64,000 bases of DNA from Streptococcus sp. S5 (GTDB lineage Bacteria > Bacillota > Bacilli > Lactobacillales > Streptococcaceae), in contig NZ_CP139419.1 of the NCBI RefSeq assembly GCF_034134805.1, positions 372,001 through 436,000 of the forward strand, read 5' to 3'. A program made the translations under genes and the position numbers. Every line of letters begins with the position of its first letter. The stretch's first letter is position 1. Shown one piece after another: positions 45,243 to 53,959 of this stretch. The notes below the pieces were generated by a model, which was not told the origin of the DNA, did no database searches, and saw only the letters and a list, made by a program, of their open reading frames with translations.

Positions 45243-46616
45243 TTAATAAATGTATTTTTGTAATTGGTGATAAACTTCTTGAATCGGCAACTGCATCTCC
45301 GTAGCAATACGCTGACAGTCTTCGTATTCAAGTGTTTTTTTAGTGGTAGATCCGTACTGGTTAATTTTTACCGTAACAGGTCCAAATTCCGTATCGATTT
45401 GTTCAAATCGACGTTGCATGACCTTTCGGTCGACTTGTTGATATCGAAAACCAATGGTACTGGTTTCTTTGAACAAGAGGGCTGAAAAATCTTCCAACTG
45501 ACTTCCTTGAATCAAGAGAATCAATTCAAAGCCAGGGCGATTCTTTTTCATAACGACGCTACGATAGTAGACATCTAAAGCTCCAGCGTCCAGGAAACGG
45601 TGGATAATATAACCGAGTTGCTCTGGTGTTTGATCATCGATCGTAGTGGTGATCTCAATAATTTGATCTTCCGTGCGATGAACAACAGTGGTGCTGTGAG
45701 AGGTGTCTTCTTTCAATAGCGAACCGCGTAAAGCATTGAATTTTCCAGTCTCTCTTTTACCAAATCCATAGCCCACACTTTCGATGGAAAGGTGAGAGGG
45801 GATTGGTTCAAAGATTGGGGACAATGCTTTAAGGAGGGCTAACCCTGTCGGAGTAATCAACTCCGTTTTAACTGTGAAGTCTTGAGTAATCGGAATAGTC
45901 GTTCCTTTTCTCAACTGCATCACAGCGGGAACCGGAACAGGCATTTCTCCATGGGCAACTGAAATAGTCCCACTTCCCTCAGTGAGAGGAGTAGAGTAAA
46001 CTGTATCGATACCGAGCGATTCCACTAGGATGAAAAAGCTAACGATATCGACGATGGAGTCAATTGCACCAATTTCATGGAAATGAATCTGTTCGACAGG
46101 CATGTTATGCACAGCTGCTTCGGCCTTTGCGATATCAAGAAAGACTTCAAGACTCTTTTCTTTCACAAAAGGACTCAACTGTGAAGCGGCAATCAGATCG
46201 TGGATATCCGCATAACTGCGAGCATCCGCGTGGGAATGGTGATGATGATGTTCATGATCGTGATGATGTTCATGATCGTGATGATGTTCATGATCGTGAT
46301 GATGTTCGTGATCATGATGATGTTCGTGATCATGTTCGTGATCGTGATGATGTTCATGATCGTGATGATGTTCATGATCGTGATCAAAATCACCTTCAAT
46401 CCCCGTATCTTTCTCCCCGTGGTGAAGGTGAACATCGAAATCAGTTCCCCAAATTGCGCTTTTTGCGAGGCGATGAACGTGGAGGTGGAAACCATCCACT
46501 CCCAGTTTCTCGAGTTCTGTGTGAAGAAGTTCGACATCTGCCCCAAGGTCCACAAGAAGACCATTGAGCATATCGCCACTTATTCCAGAAAAAGGTTCTA
46601 AAAATAGACTGGTCAT
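45243..46616 (-). CDS. larC: Nickel insertase LarC (pyridinium-3,5-bisthiocarboxylate mononucleotide nickel chelatase)
   Basis: 457 residues. LarC inserts nickel into the pincer cofactor of LarA, using CTP. The N-terminus has the family pattern EPFSGISGDM. A His/Asp/Glu tract (about residues 75-130) of repeated DHEHHH units holds more than 30 histidines and could bind nickel. The C-terminal domain continues in the same frame, so one continuous protein is made; in L. plantarum the two halves are joined by frameshifting. The start ATG shares a base with the larB stop (TGATG). The frame is open 14 codons further upstream, but that would overlap larB. Confidence 0.93.
   Translation of the reverse strand: MTSLFLEPFSGISGDMLNGLLVDLGADVELLHTELEKLGVDGFHLHVHRLAKSAIWGTDFDVHLHHGEKDTGIEGDFDHDHEHHHDHEHHHDHEHDHEHHHDHEHHHDHEHHHDHEHHHDHEHHHHHSHADARSYADIHDLIAASQLSPFVKEKSLEVFLDIAKAEAAVHNMPVEQIHFHEIGAIDSIVDIVSFFILVESLGIDTVYSTPLTEGSGTISVAHGEMPVPVPAVMQLRKGTTIPITQDFTVKTELITPTGLALLKALSPIFEPIPSHLSIESVGYGFGKRETGKFNALRGSLLKEDTSHSTTVVHRTEDQIIEITTTIDDQTPEQLGYIIHRFLDAGALDVYYRSVVMKKNRPGFELILLIQGSQLEDFSALLFKETSTIGFRYQQVDRKVMQRRFEQIDTEFGPVTVKINQYGSTTKKTLEYEDCQRIATEMQLPIQEVYHQLQKYIY
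46240..46385. repeat. 18-bp in-frame tandem repeats encoding the LarC histidine tract
   Basis: Near-perfect repeats of an 18-bp unit (encoding DHEHHH), with one shorter 12-bp unit. The unit length is a multiple of three, so copy-number changes would shorten or lengthen the tract without a frameshift. No spacers, so not a CRISPR array. Confidence 0.88.
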
Positions 46617-47383
46617 CAGTTTTCCTTTCGATTGTGGTTGAGTCGATTGATCATACATGCTGAATAAGCTGCACCAAATCCGTTATCAATGTTGACGACC
46701 GTTACGCCAGAAGCGCAAGAGGTCAACATACTCATCAAGGTTGTTAGCCCTTGAAGGTTGCTTCCGTATCCAATGCTAGTCGGAACGGCAATAACGGGAA
46801 CATCCACAAGGCCTCCTACGACACTGACAAGAGCTCCTTCCATACCGGCAATCACGATGATCACACTGGCTTTTTGGATCTCTTCTAAGCGATTGAAGAG
46901 GCGATGGATACCGGCGACTCCCACATCATAGATTCGGCGAACCGAATGGCCAAAGGTTTCTGCAGTGACTGCAGCTTCTTCTGCAACAGGAACATCACTT
47001 GTCCCTGCTGTGACGACCGCAATGTAGTGTTCAGGATCGGCTTCTTCCTTTTTAGAGTTGAGAACGAAGCAGCGGGCTTCTGGATAATAGTGGCCAGTCG
47101 GAAAGCGCTGAGAAAGAGCCTCTCCCTTTTGGAGAGAGACTCTTGTTGTGAGGATCGGCAATTCTTTTTCTGAAAGAAATTGCAGGATCCCTTCAATTTG
47201 CTCAACTGTCTTTCCTTCGCCGTATACGACCTCAGGGAAGCCGTTGCGACGTTGCCGGTCAGTATCAATTGCTGCATACCCTAGTTCTTTAACTCCATTG
47301 ATTTGCTCAAGCGCATCCTCAACGGAGAGATGACCTGCTTGCAAAGAACGGAGTGTCTGTTCTAGATTGGGTTGAAAATCCAT
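46616..47383 (-). CDS. larB: LarB, pyridinium-3,5-biscarboxylic acid mononucleotide synthase
   Basis: 255 residues. It carboxylates and hydrolyses nicotinic acid adenine dinucleotide, the first step to the nickel-pincer nucleotide. The C-terminal half is PurE-like, with [14 protein letters not shown] (residue 124 on), AGMEGAL and the reactive cysteine in TSCASGV (Cys223; in the L. plantarum enzyme the equivalent is near 221). It starts eight bases after larA and its stop overlaps the larC start, so the three are coupled. Confidence 0.95.
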   Translation of the reverse strand: MDFQPNLEQTLRSLQAGHLSVEDALEQINGVKELGYAAIDTDRQRRNGFPEVVYGEGKTVEQIEGILQFLSEKELPILTTRVSLQKGEALSQRFPTGHYYPEARCFVLNSKKEEADPEHYIAVVTAGTSDVPVAEEAAVTAETFGHSVRRIYDVGVAGIHRLFNRLEEIQKASVIIVIAGMEGALVSVVGGLVDVPVIAVPTSIGYGSNLQGLTTLMSMLTSCASGVTVVNIDNGFGAAYSACMINRLNHNRKEN

Positions 47384-47391
47384 GTTTGATT

Positions 47392-48666
47392 CTATTCAAC
47401 AACGACAGAAAGTCCGTCGCGGATAACAGTTACTTTAGCATCTTTTCCTTCACGAGCAAAGGCTTTTTCAAGCGCTTCGTCAAATGAAGTTGCAAGTTCC
47501 ATATGCATACCTTTGATCAATTCAGGATCTACAAGGTCAGATACAAAGATAACATGGTGGTGTACCAAAATACGTGCCAAGATTTGAGAAGTCCATTGGT
47601 CTGGGACAGTCTCTAAACGAGGTGTATTGATGGCTTGTTCCAAGAATTCTTTTGGATCTTCTACGTCAGCAAGGTTGCGATAGAAACCTTCTCCACCGTG
47701 ACCGTCTGCACATCCAGCTACCATGATGATTGTTCCGCCTTCTTTGTTAGAAGCTTCGGCTGCAGTCATCCCTTTAACAGCTTGGTAGATGTTTTGGTCA
47801 AGTGGGAAACCACCGTTTGTTGAAATTGTGATGTCGCTTTCGATCTTAGACACACGTGCCAAGTCTGCAACGAAGTCACAACCAACTTTGTGGGCTTCAA
47901 CCATGTCCCCAGCGAAAGATCCGATGATGTGTTTTTCGCCGTCCAATACAACGTTGACGATGAAGGCCAAGTTTGCAGTACGAGCAGCGTAAAGCATATC
48001 TTCGTGGATTGGGTTGTGGTCAAGGTTACCAGTACGTGCCTTATCAGAATTGATGAAGTCACCTGAGTGGTTCGCCATGATAGTTTTGTATGATGCGATA
48101 CCTGGAAGGACTGATTTACGTCCACCTGAGAAACCAGCAAAGAAGTGAGATTCGATGAATCCTTCTGCTATCAACAAGTCAGCTTCAGCAGCGATCTTAT
48201 TGATGATACAATCACCACCTGAAGGAAGTTGACCGATTTTCACCATGTCATCGTCGTTTGTTGAAATGTGCATAACGATTTCTTCATTGTCAACGATTTC
48301 TTGGCCGTATTTATTGATCAATTCTTCACGAGTTGAAGGACGGTGGAAACCAGTAGCAACCAAGATACGCACGCGTGCATCAGGGTTAACTGAGCGAATA
48401 CGACGCAAAATGATTGGAGTGATGATGTGAGAAGGAACGGGACGAGTGTGGTCAGAACTGATCAACACGATGTCTTTTTTGCCTTTAGCAAGTTCTTCCA
48501 AAGTAGGGCTGCCGATAGGGTTGTCCATTGAACGTTCAACAGTTTCTTCTTCAGACAGTGGGTTATGGAAGTTTTCCGCCTTAGACTCTAACAATCCTGC
48601 AAAGTTTTCATCTGGAATCTTTGCAACAATCGATTTTTTGTCGTACGGTAATTTAATTTCTACCAT
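47392..48666 (-). CDS. larA: Nickel-dependent lactate racemase LarA
   Basis: 424 residues. It interconverts L- and D-lactate using a nickel-pincer cofactor tethered to a lysine. Every residue I know to be important in the L. plantarum enzyme is present at the same number: Arg75 (DHTRP), His108 (GFHRP), His174 (ESHFF), Lys184 (GGRKS, cofactor attachment) and His200 (MANHS). AAAGGAG precedes the ATG. First gene of the leftward operon, divergent from larR across 161 bases. Confidence 0.96.
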   Translation of the reverse strand: MVEIKLPYDKKSIVAKIPDENFAGLLESKAENFHNPLSEEETVERSMDNPIGSPTLEELAKGKKDIVLISSDHTRPVPSHIITPIILRRIRSVNPDARVRILVATGFHRPSTREELINKYGQEIVDNEEIVMHISTNDDDMVKIGQLPSGGDCIINKIAAEADLLIAEGFIESHFFAGFSGGRKSVLPGIASYKTIMANHSGDFINSDKARTGNLDHNPIHEDMLYAARTANLAFIVNVVLDGEKHIIGSFAGDMVEAHKVGCDFVADLARVSKIESDITISTNGGFPLDQNIYQAVKGMTAAEASNKEGGTIIMVAGCADGHGGEGFYRNLADVEDPKEFLEQAINTPRLETVPDQWTSQILARILVHHHVIFVSDLVDPELIKGMHMELATSFDEALEKAFAREGKDAKVTVIRDGLSVVVE

Positions 48667-48701
48667 TATTTGCGATCTCCTTTATTAATACTGATACTTA
48701 T

Positions 48702-48707
48702 AGTATA
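48702..48707 (-). promoter_or_regulatory. -10 element of the larABCD promoter
   Basis: TATACT on the minus strand, about 36 bases before larA. No good -35 lies at the right distance, as expected for an activator-dependent promoter. Confidence 0.55.
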
Positions 48708-48740
48708 ATTCTTTTTAAAAAGAGGTGTGCACCAATTGAT

Positions 48741-48756
48741 GTCAACAAATGTTAAC
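48741..48756. promoter_or_regulatory. 16-bp palindrome, probable LarR operator (Lar box)
   Basis: GTCAAC-AAAT-GTTAAC is an inverted repeat with one mismatch, centred in the larA-larR gap about 40 bases upstream of the larA -10. Crp-family LarR of L. plantarum is reported to bind a 16-bp palindrome in the same gap. Confidence 0.7.
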
Positions 48757-48827
48757 GTCGTTCGTTTTGAACAGGTGTATCATTAGTGTGACTTCTATGA
48801 AGAGCCAAAACAGGAGGAAAAACGCGC

Positions 48828-49493
48828 GTGGATTCAGCATTTTTAGTGAAATTCTTGGAAGAAAGGCGAACGCCCATTATCAAGAAAAAATACCACAGCT
48901 ACCTCTCTTATCGCGGGATTAAAGAGGACTATATCTATATTTTAAAAGAAGGAGTTGTCAAGACCAGTGTCATCATGCGTGATGGTCGAGAATTTAACTT
49001 TTCCTATTTAAAAGCGACCGATATTGTCTCCTTGTTACGGGATGAGGTATCCAATTATACGGACTCGCCTTTTAACGTGCGCGTCGAGACAGCTGAGGCT
49101 AGTTTTTACCGGATTCCTCGGGTCAAGTTCTGGACCTTTGTCAAAGAGAAAAAGGAACTGCAAGATTACGTACGGGATTATTATCGCAATAAACTGTCTG
49201 AGAGTATGGAATCCCAGCAGTATATGATGATGAATGGGAAAAAAGGCGCGGTTTGTTTTCATCTACAAAAGCTGTGCAGCTTGTTTGGGGTAGAGCAGGA
49301 CGATGGTATTTTGATTGATTTTAATATTACCAACGAAGATATTGCTGGTTTTTGTGGGATCTCAACCCGAAACAGTGTCAACCGCATCCTGAACGAATTA
49401 AAGCGGGAGGGTGTTTTAGACATTCGACAGCAAAAGATCGTTATTTTGGACATCGAACGAATTGAAGAATTTATTGGAAGGGAAACATTCTAA
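48828..49493 (+). CDS. larR: Crp/Fnr-family regulator LarR
   Basis: 221 residues: a cyclic-nucleotide-binding-like beta-roll (residues 20-120), a dimer helix, and a C-terminal winged helix with ITNEDIAGFCGISTRNSVNR near residue 170. LarR activates the lar genes in response to L-lactate relative to D-lactate in L. plantarum. It starts with GTG after CAGGAGGAAAAACGC. It is divergent from larA and leads the rightward operon; larE follows after one base. Confidence 0.85.
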   Translation: MDSAFLVKFLEERRTPIIKKKYHSYLSYRGIKEDYIYILKEGVVKTSVIMRDGREFNFSYLKATDIVSLLRDEVSNYTDSPFNVRVETAEASFYRIPRVKFWTFVKEKKELQDYVRDYYRNKLSESMESQQYMMMNGKKGAVCFHLQKLCSLFGVEQDDGILIDFNITNEDIAGFCGISTRNSVNRILNELKREGVLDIRQQKIVILDIERIEEFIGRETF

Positions 49494-49494
49494 C

Positions 49495-50343
49495 ATGGCA
49501 ACAGAAGCACAAATCAGAAAAGAAAAAGAAGAAAAATTACAAGATATTTTGCGGGAAATCGGGAAAGTAGCCATCACTTATTCTGGTGGGATTGACAGTT
49601 CTTACCTCTTAAAGGTCGCTTTAGATACTTTAGGTCCTGACAATGTGATTGCGGCAGTGGTCAATTCAGAACTCTTTTCAGAGGAGGAATTTAACTTGGC
49701 GCTTGATTTGGCGGATCAGCTGGCCGCACCTGTACTGGGGCTTGAGATGAGAGAATTGAGTGATCCGCGCATCGCTGCTAACACGCCAAATATCTGGTAC
49801 TACAGCAAGCAATTGATGTACCAAACCATTAAAGAATCTGTTACAGATCTTGGCTTTGAGCAGTTGGTAGATGGGATGATTATGGATGATATGGGAGATT
49901 TTCGTCCGGGGATCAAGGCCCGCAATGAAGCAGGAGTACGCAGTGTCTTGCAAGAAGCTGGTCTCTATAAGACAGAAATTCGTCAATTGGCCAAGGAAAG
50001 AGGCGTCTCTAATTGGAACAAGGTGCCTTCTTGTAGTGTAGCTTCTCGTTTCCCATACGGCGTTAAAATTACACCAGAAAATGTTCAACGCGTCTTTAAG
50101 GGCGAAGAGTTCCTTGTAGGTCTTGGTTTTGAGCAAGCCCGTGTGCGCGTCCATGGGGATTTGGCCCGTATTGAAGTAGCAGAAGACCACCTTCTTGAAG
50201 CGATTCAAATGCATGACAAGATTAATGACTTCATGAAGGAAATTGGCTTTACTTATGTAGCCTTGGATTTGGCTGGTTACAAGTATGGTCGAATGAATGA
50301 CTCTTTGGATGAAAAAACTAAAGAAAAAATTATGGCGGAATAA
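49495..50343 (+). CDS. larE: LarE, ATP-dependent sacrificial sulfur transferase
   Basis: 282 residues. LarE adenylates the LarB product and donates sulfur to make the dithio pincer. The PP-loop SGGIDSS is at residues 30-36. The only cysteine in the protein is Cys180 in PSCSVASRFPYG, so this is the single-Cys type that gives up its own sulfur and becomes dehydroalanine, not the three-Cys iron-sulfur type. Start at 49495 immediately after larR, with GGAAGGGAAAC upstream. Confidence 0.94.
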   Translation: MATEAQIRKEKEEKLQDILREIGKVAITYSGGIDSSYLLKVALDTLGPDNVIAAVVNSELFSEEEFNLALDLADQLAAPVLGLEMRELSDPRIAANTPNIWYYSKQLMYQTIKESVTDLGFEQLVDGMIMDDMGDFRPGIKARNEAGVRSVLQEAGLYKTEIRQLAKERGVSNWNKVPSCSVASRFPYGVKITPENVQRVFKGEEFLVGLGFEQARVRVHGDLARIEVAEDHLLEAIQMHDKINDFMKEIGFTYVALDLAGYKYGRMNDSLDEKTKEKIMAE

Positions 50344-50346
50344 AGC

Positions 50347-50871
50347 ATGAATGAAGTAGTAAAGTTTTGGTTTGAAGAGTTGCAGCCAGAGGATTGGTTT
50401 AAAAAATCGGATGCTTTGGACCAAGAAATGCGGGAGCGCTTTAAGGACCTCTATTGGAAAGCCAGTCGTGGGGAATTGTTTCACTGGCGGGCTACGGCAG
50501 AAGGGCGTTTAGCAGAGATTTTGCTCTTGGACCAAATTCCTCGCAATATTTTTCGAGGGACTGCCCAAGCTTTTGCGACAGATTCCCTGGCATTGGTCTT
50601 GGCCCAAGAAGGCTTAGAGCAAGCCTTGGATCTACCAGTTGTACAAAGAGGATTTTTCTACATGCCTTTTATGCATTCTGAGTCCTTAGTCATTCATGAA
50701 GAAGCCCTGCGCTTGTTTGATCAACCGGGGCTCGAAAAACGCTTGAAGTATGAGAAGATGCATGCGGAGATTCTCCGACAATTTGGACGCTATCCGCATC
50801 GCAATGCCATTTTAGGACGGCCTTCGACCAAAGAAGAAGAGGAGTATCTAGCAGAACATGCTGGTTTTTAA
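50347..50871 (+). CDS. DUF924 family protein inside the lar-nickel operon
   Basis: 174 residues, predicted all-helical (TPR-like), soluble. Family marks: the FWF start, LLLDQIPRNIFRG near residue 60, QRGFFYMPFMHSE and RFGRYPHRN-type (here FGRYPHRN) near residue 140. The biochemical role is unknown. It starts three bases after larE and overlaps the next gene by 14 bases, so it is firmly inside the operon. Confidence 0.88.
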   Translation: MNEVVKFWFEELQPEDWFKKSDALDQEMRERFKDLYWKASRGELFHWRATAEGRLAEILLLDQIPRNIFRGTAQAFATDSLALVLAQEGLEQALDLPVVQRGFFYMPFMHSESLVIHEEALRLFDQPGLEKRLKYEKMHAEILRQFGRYPHRNAILGRPSTKEEEEYLAEHAGF

Positions 50872-52411
50872 AGGAAAAAAAGGATCTTGGGCCAAGCTCT
50901 GCTGGGCGCTCCTGTTAGCTGGAATTTTCTTGCTAGCCTTGAAGGCTTTCCAGGGAAGACAGAATAAAACGGTCTCTTCCAGTGACACGGTTACGATGGG
51001 CTATACCCAATTTCCGGCCAATATTGATCCAGTCAAAGAGTACAATGGCTGGTTTACAGTGCGCTATGGAGTCGGAGAGACGCTGTTTAAAATGGATGAT
51101 CAGCTACAGATCCAGCCCTGGCTGGCCACTAAAGGTGAGCAGTTGTCCCCTCTGGAGTGGGAGATCACGATCCGTCAAGGGGTGCGATTTCATGATGGGA
51201 GTCTCATGACTCCTCAGACGGTCAAGGAGTCTTTGGAACATCTTTTGTCTTCCAATCAGCGGGCGTCAGGTGAATTAATGATCGAGCAAATAACCGCGAC
51301 GGATCATACCCTTCGGATCAAAACCAAAGAGCCTCAACCGATTCTCTTGAACCTCTTGGCGGATCCTTATTCGACCATTCTCCATGTTGGAGCCAAGGAG
51401 TCGACTGGGAAATCGGTCGTTGCGACAGGTCCCTACCAGTTGACGGCTTTTCGTCCAGAAAATGGGGCTAGTCTAAAGGCCTTTGGCAATTATTGGAATG
51501 GGGCAGCGAAGGTAGCAAAGGTGGAGATCCGCTCCTTTTCAGATGCGACCTCGATGAGTCTTGCCTTAGATGCTGGTGAGATCGATGCGGCTTATGGAAT
51601 GCCTGCTCTCAATCTAGCTTCTTATCGCCAGAAAAAAGGCTATCGGATTTCAGAAGTTGATGGCTCGCGCTATCTTTCTTATGTCTATAATTTCCGAGAT
51701 CCTTGGATGCAGGATAAGACGCTACGAAAAGCTATTGATTTGGTGATTGATCGGAAGAACTATAGTCAATCGCTCTTTCAAAAGGGTTCCCAAGCTACAA
51801 GTGGTCCGTTTCCAAGTCGCTTTCCTTTTGCTTTAGAAGAGCCTGTTCCAAATGCGAATGCCACGGAAGCAGAGAAGATCTTAGACCAAGCAGGTTATCT
51901 GAAAAAAGCAGATGGGTTTCGCTATAAAGATGGTAAGAAGGTTACATTGACAGCCCTCTCTTATGAGCGTTTGCCAGAGATTCCTTTAGCAGTTCAGGCG
52001 ACAGAAGCTGCCTTGAAAAAGATTGGGATCGATGTGAAGATTCGGACCGTTGAAGTGGGATCGATTGCTGCAGCAGAAGACTATTCATTTACACCGTATA
52101 CCATGGTGGCGACGCCTGTGGGCGATCCCTATCCCTTCTTTAAGAGTTCGCTGGCTTCAGACGGTTCGGTTAATCTTGGAAAATACAAGAGCAACAAGGT
52201 AGATCAACTCATTAAAATTCTTGGGACAGAAGGCGATCAAGAGAAACGTCAAGAGCTGAGTAAGGATCTTCAAAGGGAGATCCAAGAAGACCTGCCGATC
52301 AGCTTTTTGGTGACGTTTAAGGTGGCGGTTATTATGAATGATCGCGTGTCAGGACTCAAATCAAGTGCCTCGGACTATTACCATATTACCAATCAATTAA
52401 CAAAGGAATAA
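50858..52411 (+). CDS. Peptide/nickel-type ABC transporter, substrate-binding protein
   Basis: 517 residues, SBP_bac_5 (NikA/OppA/DppA) family: WEITIRQGVRFHDG near residue 110 and the usual two-lobe arrangement. The N-terminal hydrophobic segment (about 13-28) has no lipobox cysteine, so it would be an uncleaved anchor or simple signal. Nickel as cargo is inferred from its place next to larE and larR. It could also bind a metal chelate or peptide. The start overlaps the DUF924 gene. Confidence 0.85.
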   Translation: MLVFKGKKGSWAKLCWALLLAGIFLLALKAFQGRQNKTVSSSDTVTMGYTQFPANIDPVKEYNGWFTVRYGVGETLFKMDDQLQIQPWLATKGEQLSPLEWEITIRQGVRFHDGSLMTPQTVKESLEHLLSSNQRASGELMIEQITATDHTLRIKTKEPQPILLNLLADPYSTILHVGAKESTGKSVVATGPYQLTAFRPENGASLKAFGNYWNGAAKVAKVEIRSFSDATSMSLALDAGEIDAAYGMPALNLASYRQKKGYRISEVDGSRYLSYVYNFRDPWMQDKTLRKAIDLVIDRKNYSQSLFQKGSQATSGPFPSRFPFALEEPVPNANATEAEKILDQAGYLKKADGFRYKDGKKVTLTALSYERLPEIPLAVQATEAALKKIGIDVKIRTVEVGSIAAAEDYSFTPYTMVATPVGDPYPFFKSSLASDGSVNLGKYKSNKVDQLIKILGTEGDQEKRQELSKDLQREIQEDLPISFLVTFKVAVIMNDRVSGLKSSASDYYHITNQLTKE

Positions 52412-52413
52412 GT

Positions 52414-53199
52414 ATGCTTGAACTTCAACACCTAACGGTCCAATCCAAGGATCGGATCATTCTTGAAGATGTATCGATGCAAGTAGGAGAATCTCAGAGC
52501 CTGGCTGTTGTCGGAGAAAGTGGCAGTGGAAAGTCTACCCTACTAAAGGTCTTGCTCGGGCTCCCTTTGAGAGATTTGTGGATCGCAAAAGGCCAGTATC
52601 GTTGGCAAGGGGAGGAACAACTCCAACAGTCCTCTCCCTACCCCTTTGTGGGAAGTGAGATAGCTTGGGTCAGCCAGCAGGCTGGGCGCTTTTTTTATGA
52701 TCGACGAACTATCGAAAACCATTACAAGGACCTAGTCAAAAGTCTAAAAGGGCGGACTCCTAACATTCGTTCTTTCAAAGAATGTATGGACCTGGTTGGT
52801 TTAGAAGCAAAAAAGATTGCGCCTGCTTATCCCTTTGAACTAAGTGGGGGCATGATGCAACGGGTTGCAATTGCTTTGTCATTAGTATCTTATCCGAAGG
52901 TTTTGCTAGCCGATGAGCCAACCAGTGCGCTTGATGTGGTTACAAAGCTAGAAATCGTGGCCTTATTGACCCGCTTAAAAAAAGAAGAAGGCTTGTCTCT
53001 TCTATTAGTGACACATGATATGGCAGTCGCTGCGGCCTTGAGTGATCACATGCTTGTGATTTGTGGGGGACAGGTCATCGAGCAAGGAGCTACGGTCCAA
53101 TTGTTGGAGTCCGCAAAAGAGGACTATACAAAAGAGTTGCTTGCTGCAACCCCTCGTTTACAGAAAGGAGCTACAGATGGGGACCATTTTGACCTGTAA
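52414..53199 (+). CDS. Peptide/nickel-type ABC transporter, ATP-binding subunit 1 (NikD/DppD-like)
   Basis: 261 residues. Walker A GESGSGKST (residue 35 on), signature LSGGMMQR near 147, Walker B VLLADEPTSALD and switch histidine VTHD. It energises uptake together with the second ATPase. It starts two bases after the binding protein gene and overlaps the next ATPase gene by 23 bases. Confidence 0.9.
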   Translation: MLELQHLTVQSKDRIILEDVSMQVGESQSLAVVGESGSGKSTLLKVLLGLPLRDLWIAKGQYRWQGEEQLQQSSPYPFVGSEIAWVSQQAGRFFYDRRTIENHYKDLVKSLKGRTPNIRSFKECMDLVGLEAKKIAPAYPFELSGGMMQRVAIALSLVSYPKVLLADEPTSALDVVTKLEIVALLTRLKKEEGLSLLLVTHDMAVAAALSDHMLVICGGQVIEQGATVQLLESAKEDYTKELLAATPRLQKGATDGDHFDL

Positions 53200-53959
53200 A
53201 GATCTGATTTTCACCTACCGTCATTCTGCATCGGGGATGCAAGTAGGTCCGATTTCATTTGAGTTAGAAGAAGGTGAAAGCTTTGGCATTGTAGGCGAAT
53301 CTGGATCTGGAAAGACCAGTCTTAGTCATCTGCTGTGTTGCTTTATCAAACCTCATCAGGGGAAACTCTATTTACAGGGCCGTCCCTATGAAGACTTTTC
53401 AACTAAAGAATTCTATCAAACGATCCAGTATATTGATCAACACCCACATGCTAGTTTTCATCCAGCTCGCTCGGTTTATTCAAGCTTGATGGAAGTTTGT
53501 GATCATTTTGATCGGGCGTCAACAAAAGCTGAAAAAGAAAAAGTGATCGAGGCTGTGTTAGAGGCAGTTCACCTAAATCGCCAGCTAGTCCAACAAAGAC
53601 CTCAATTTTTAAGTGGGGGGGAGTGCCAGAGAGCAGCTATTGCGCGTGCCTTACTCATCAAACCGAGAATCCTCGTTTGCGACGAGATGACTAGTGCCCT
53701 CGATATGACCATTCAAGCAGAGTTGATGCGCTTGCTACAGCAGTTGAGGGAGCAGTTTCAGATGAGTTTTGTCTTTATCTCCCATGACCTAGCCTTGGTC
53801 AGCCAATTTTGTCAACAGCTAATGGTCCTAAAAGAAGGACAGATCAGAGAGCTAGGAAGGACCAGTGAGTGCTTGAACACCCCACGAGATCCCTATACTC
53901 AGGAATTATTGGCCACTTATCGGCAGCAAGAAAGGTGGGTGAATGGATGTTTCGAATAA
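53177..53959 (+). CDS. Peptide/nickel-type ABC transporter, ATP-binding subunit 2 (NikE/DppF-like)
   Basis: 260 residues. Walker A GESGSGKTS near residue 41, signature LSGGECQR, Walker B ILVCDEMTSALD (DEMT in place of the common DEPT) and ISHDLALV. A longer frame opens at 53063, but ATG at 53177 has AAGGAG upstream and starts just before the ABC core. It overlaps the permease gene. Confidence 0.9.
   Translation: MGTILTCKDLIFTYRHSASGMQVGPISFELEEGESFGIVGESGSGKTSLSHLLCCFIKPHQGKLYLQGRPYEDFSTKEFYQTIQYIDQHPHASFHPARSVYSSLMEVCDHFDRASTKAEKEKVIEAVLEAVHLNRQLVQQRPQFLSGGECQRAAIARALLIKPRILVCDEMTSALDMTIQAELMRLLQQLREQFQMSFVFISHDLALVSQFCQQLMVLKEGQIRELGRTSECLNTPRDPYTQELLATYRQQERWVNGCFE

Noticed and set aside
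46200..46601. Plus-strand frames and a CRISPR-like look over the repeated region in larC
   Set aside because: The repeats are contiguous 18-bp units without spacers and code for the LarC histidine tract; the other frames are shadows.
49678..50484. 268-codon minus-strand frame opposite larE
   Set aside because: Antisense to larE, whose motifs and context are clear; no ribosome site or family match.
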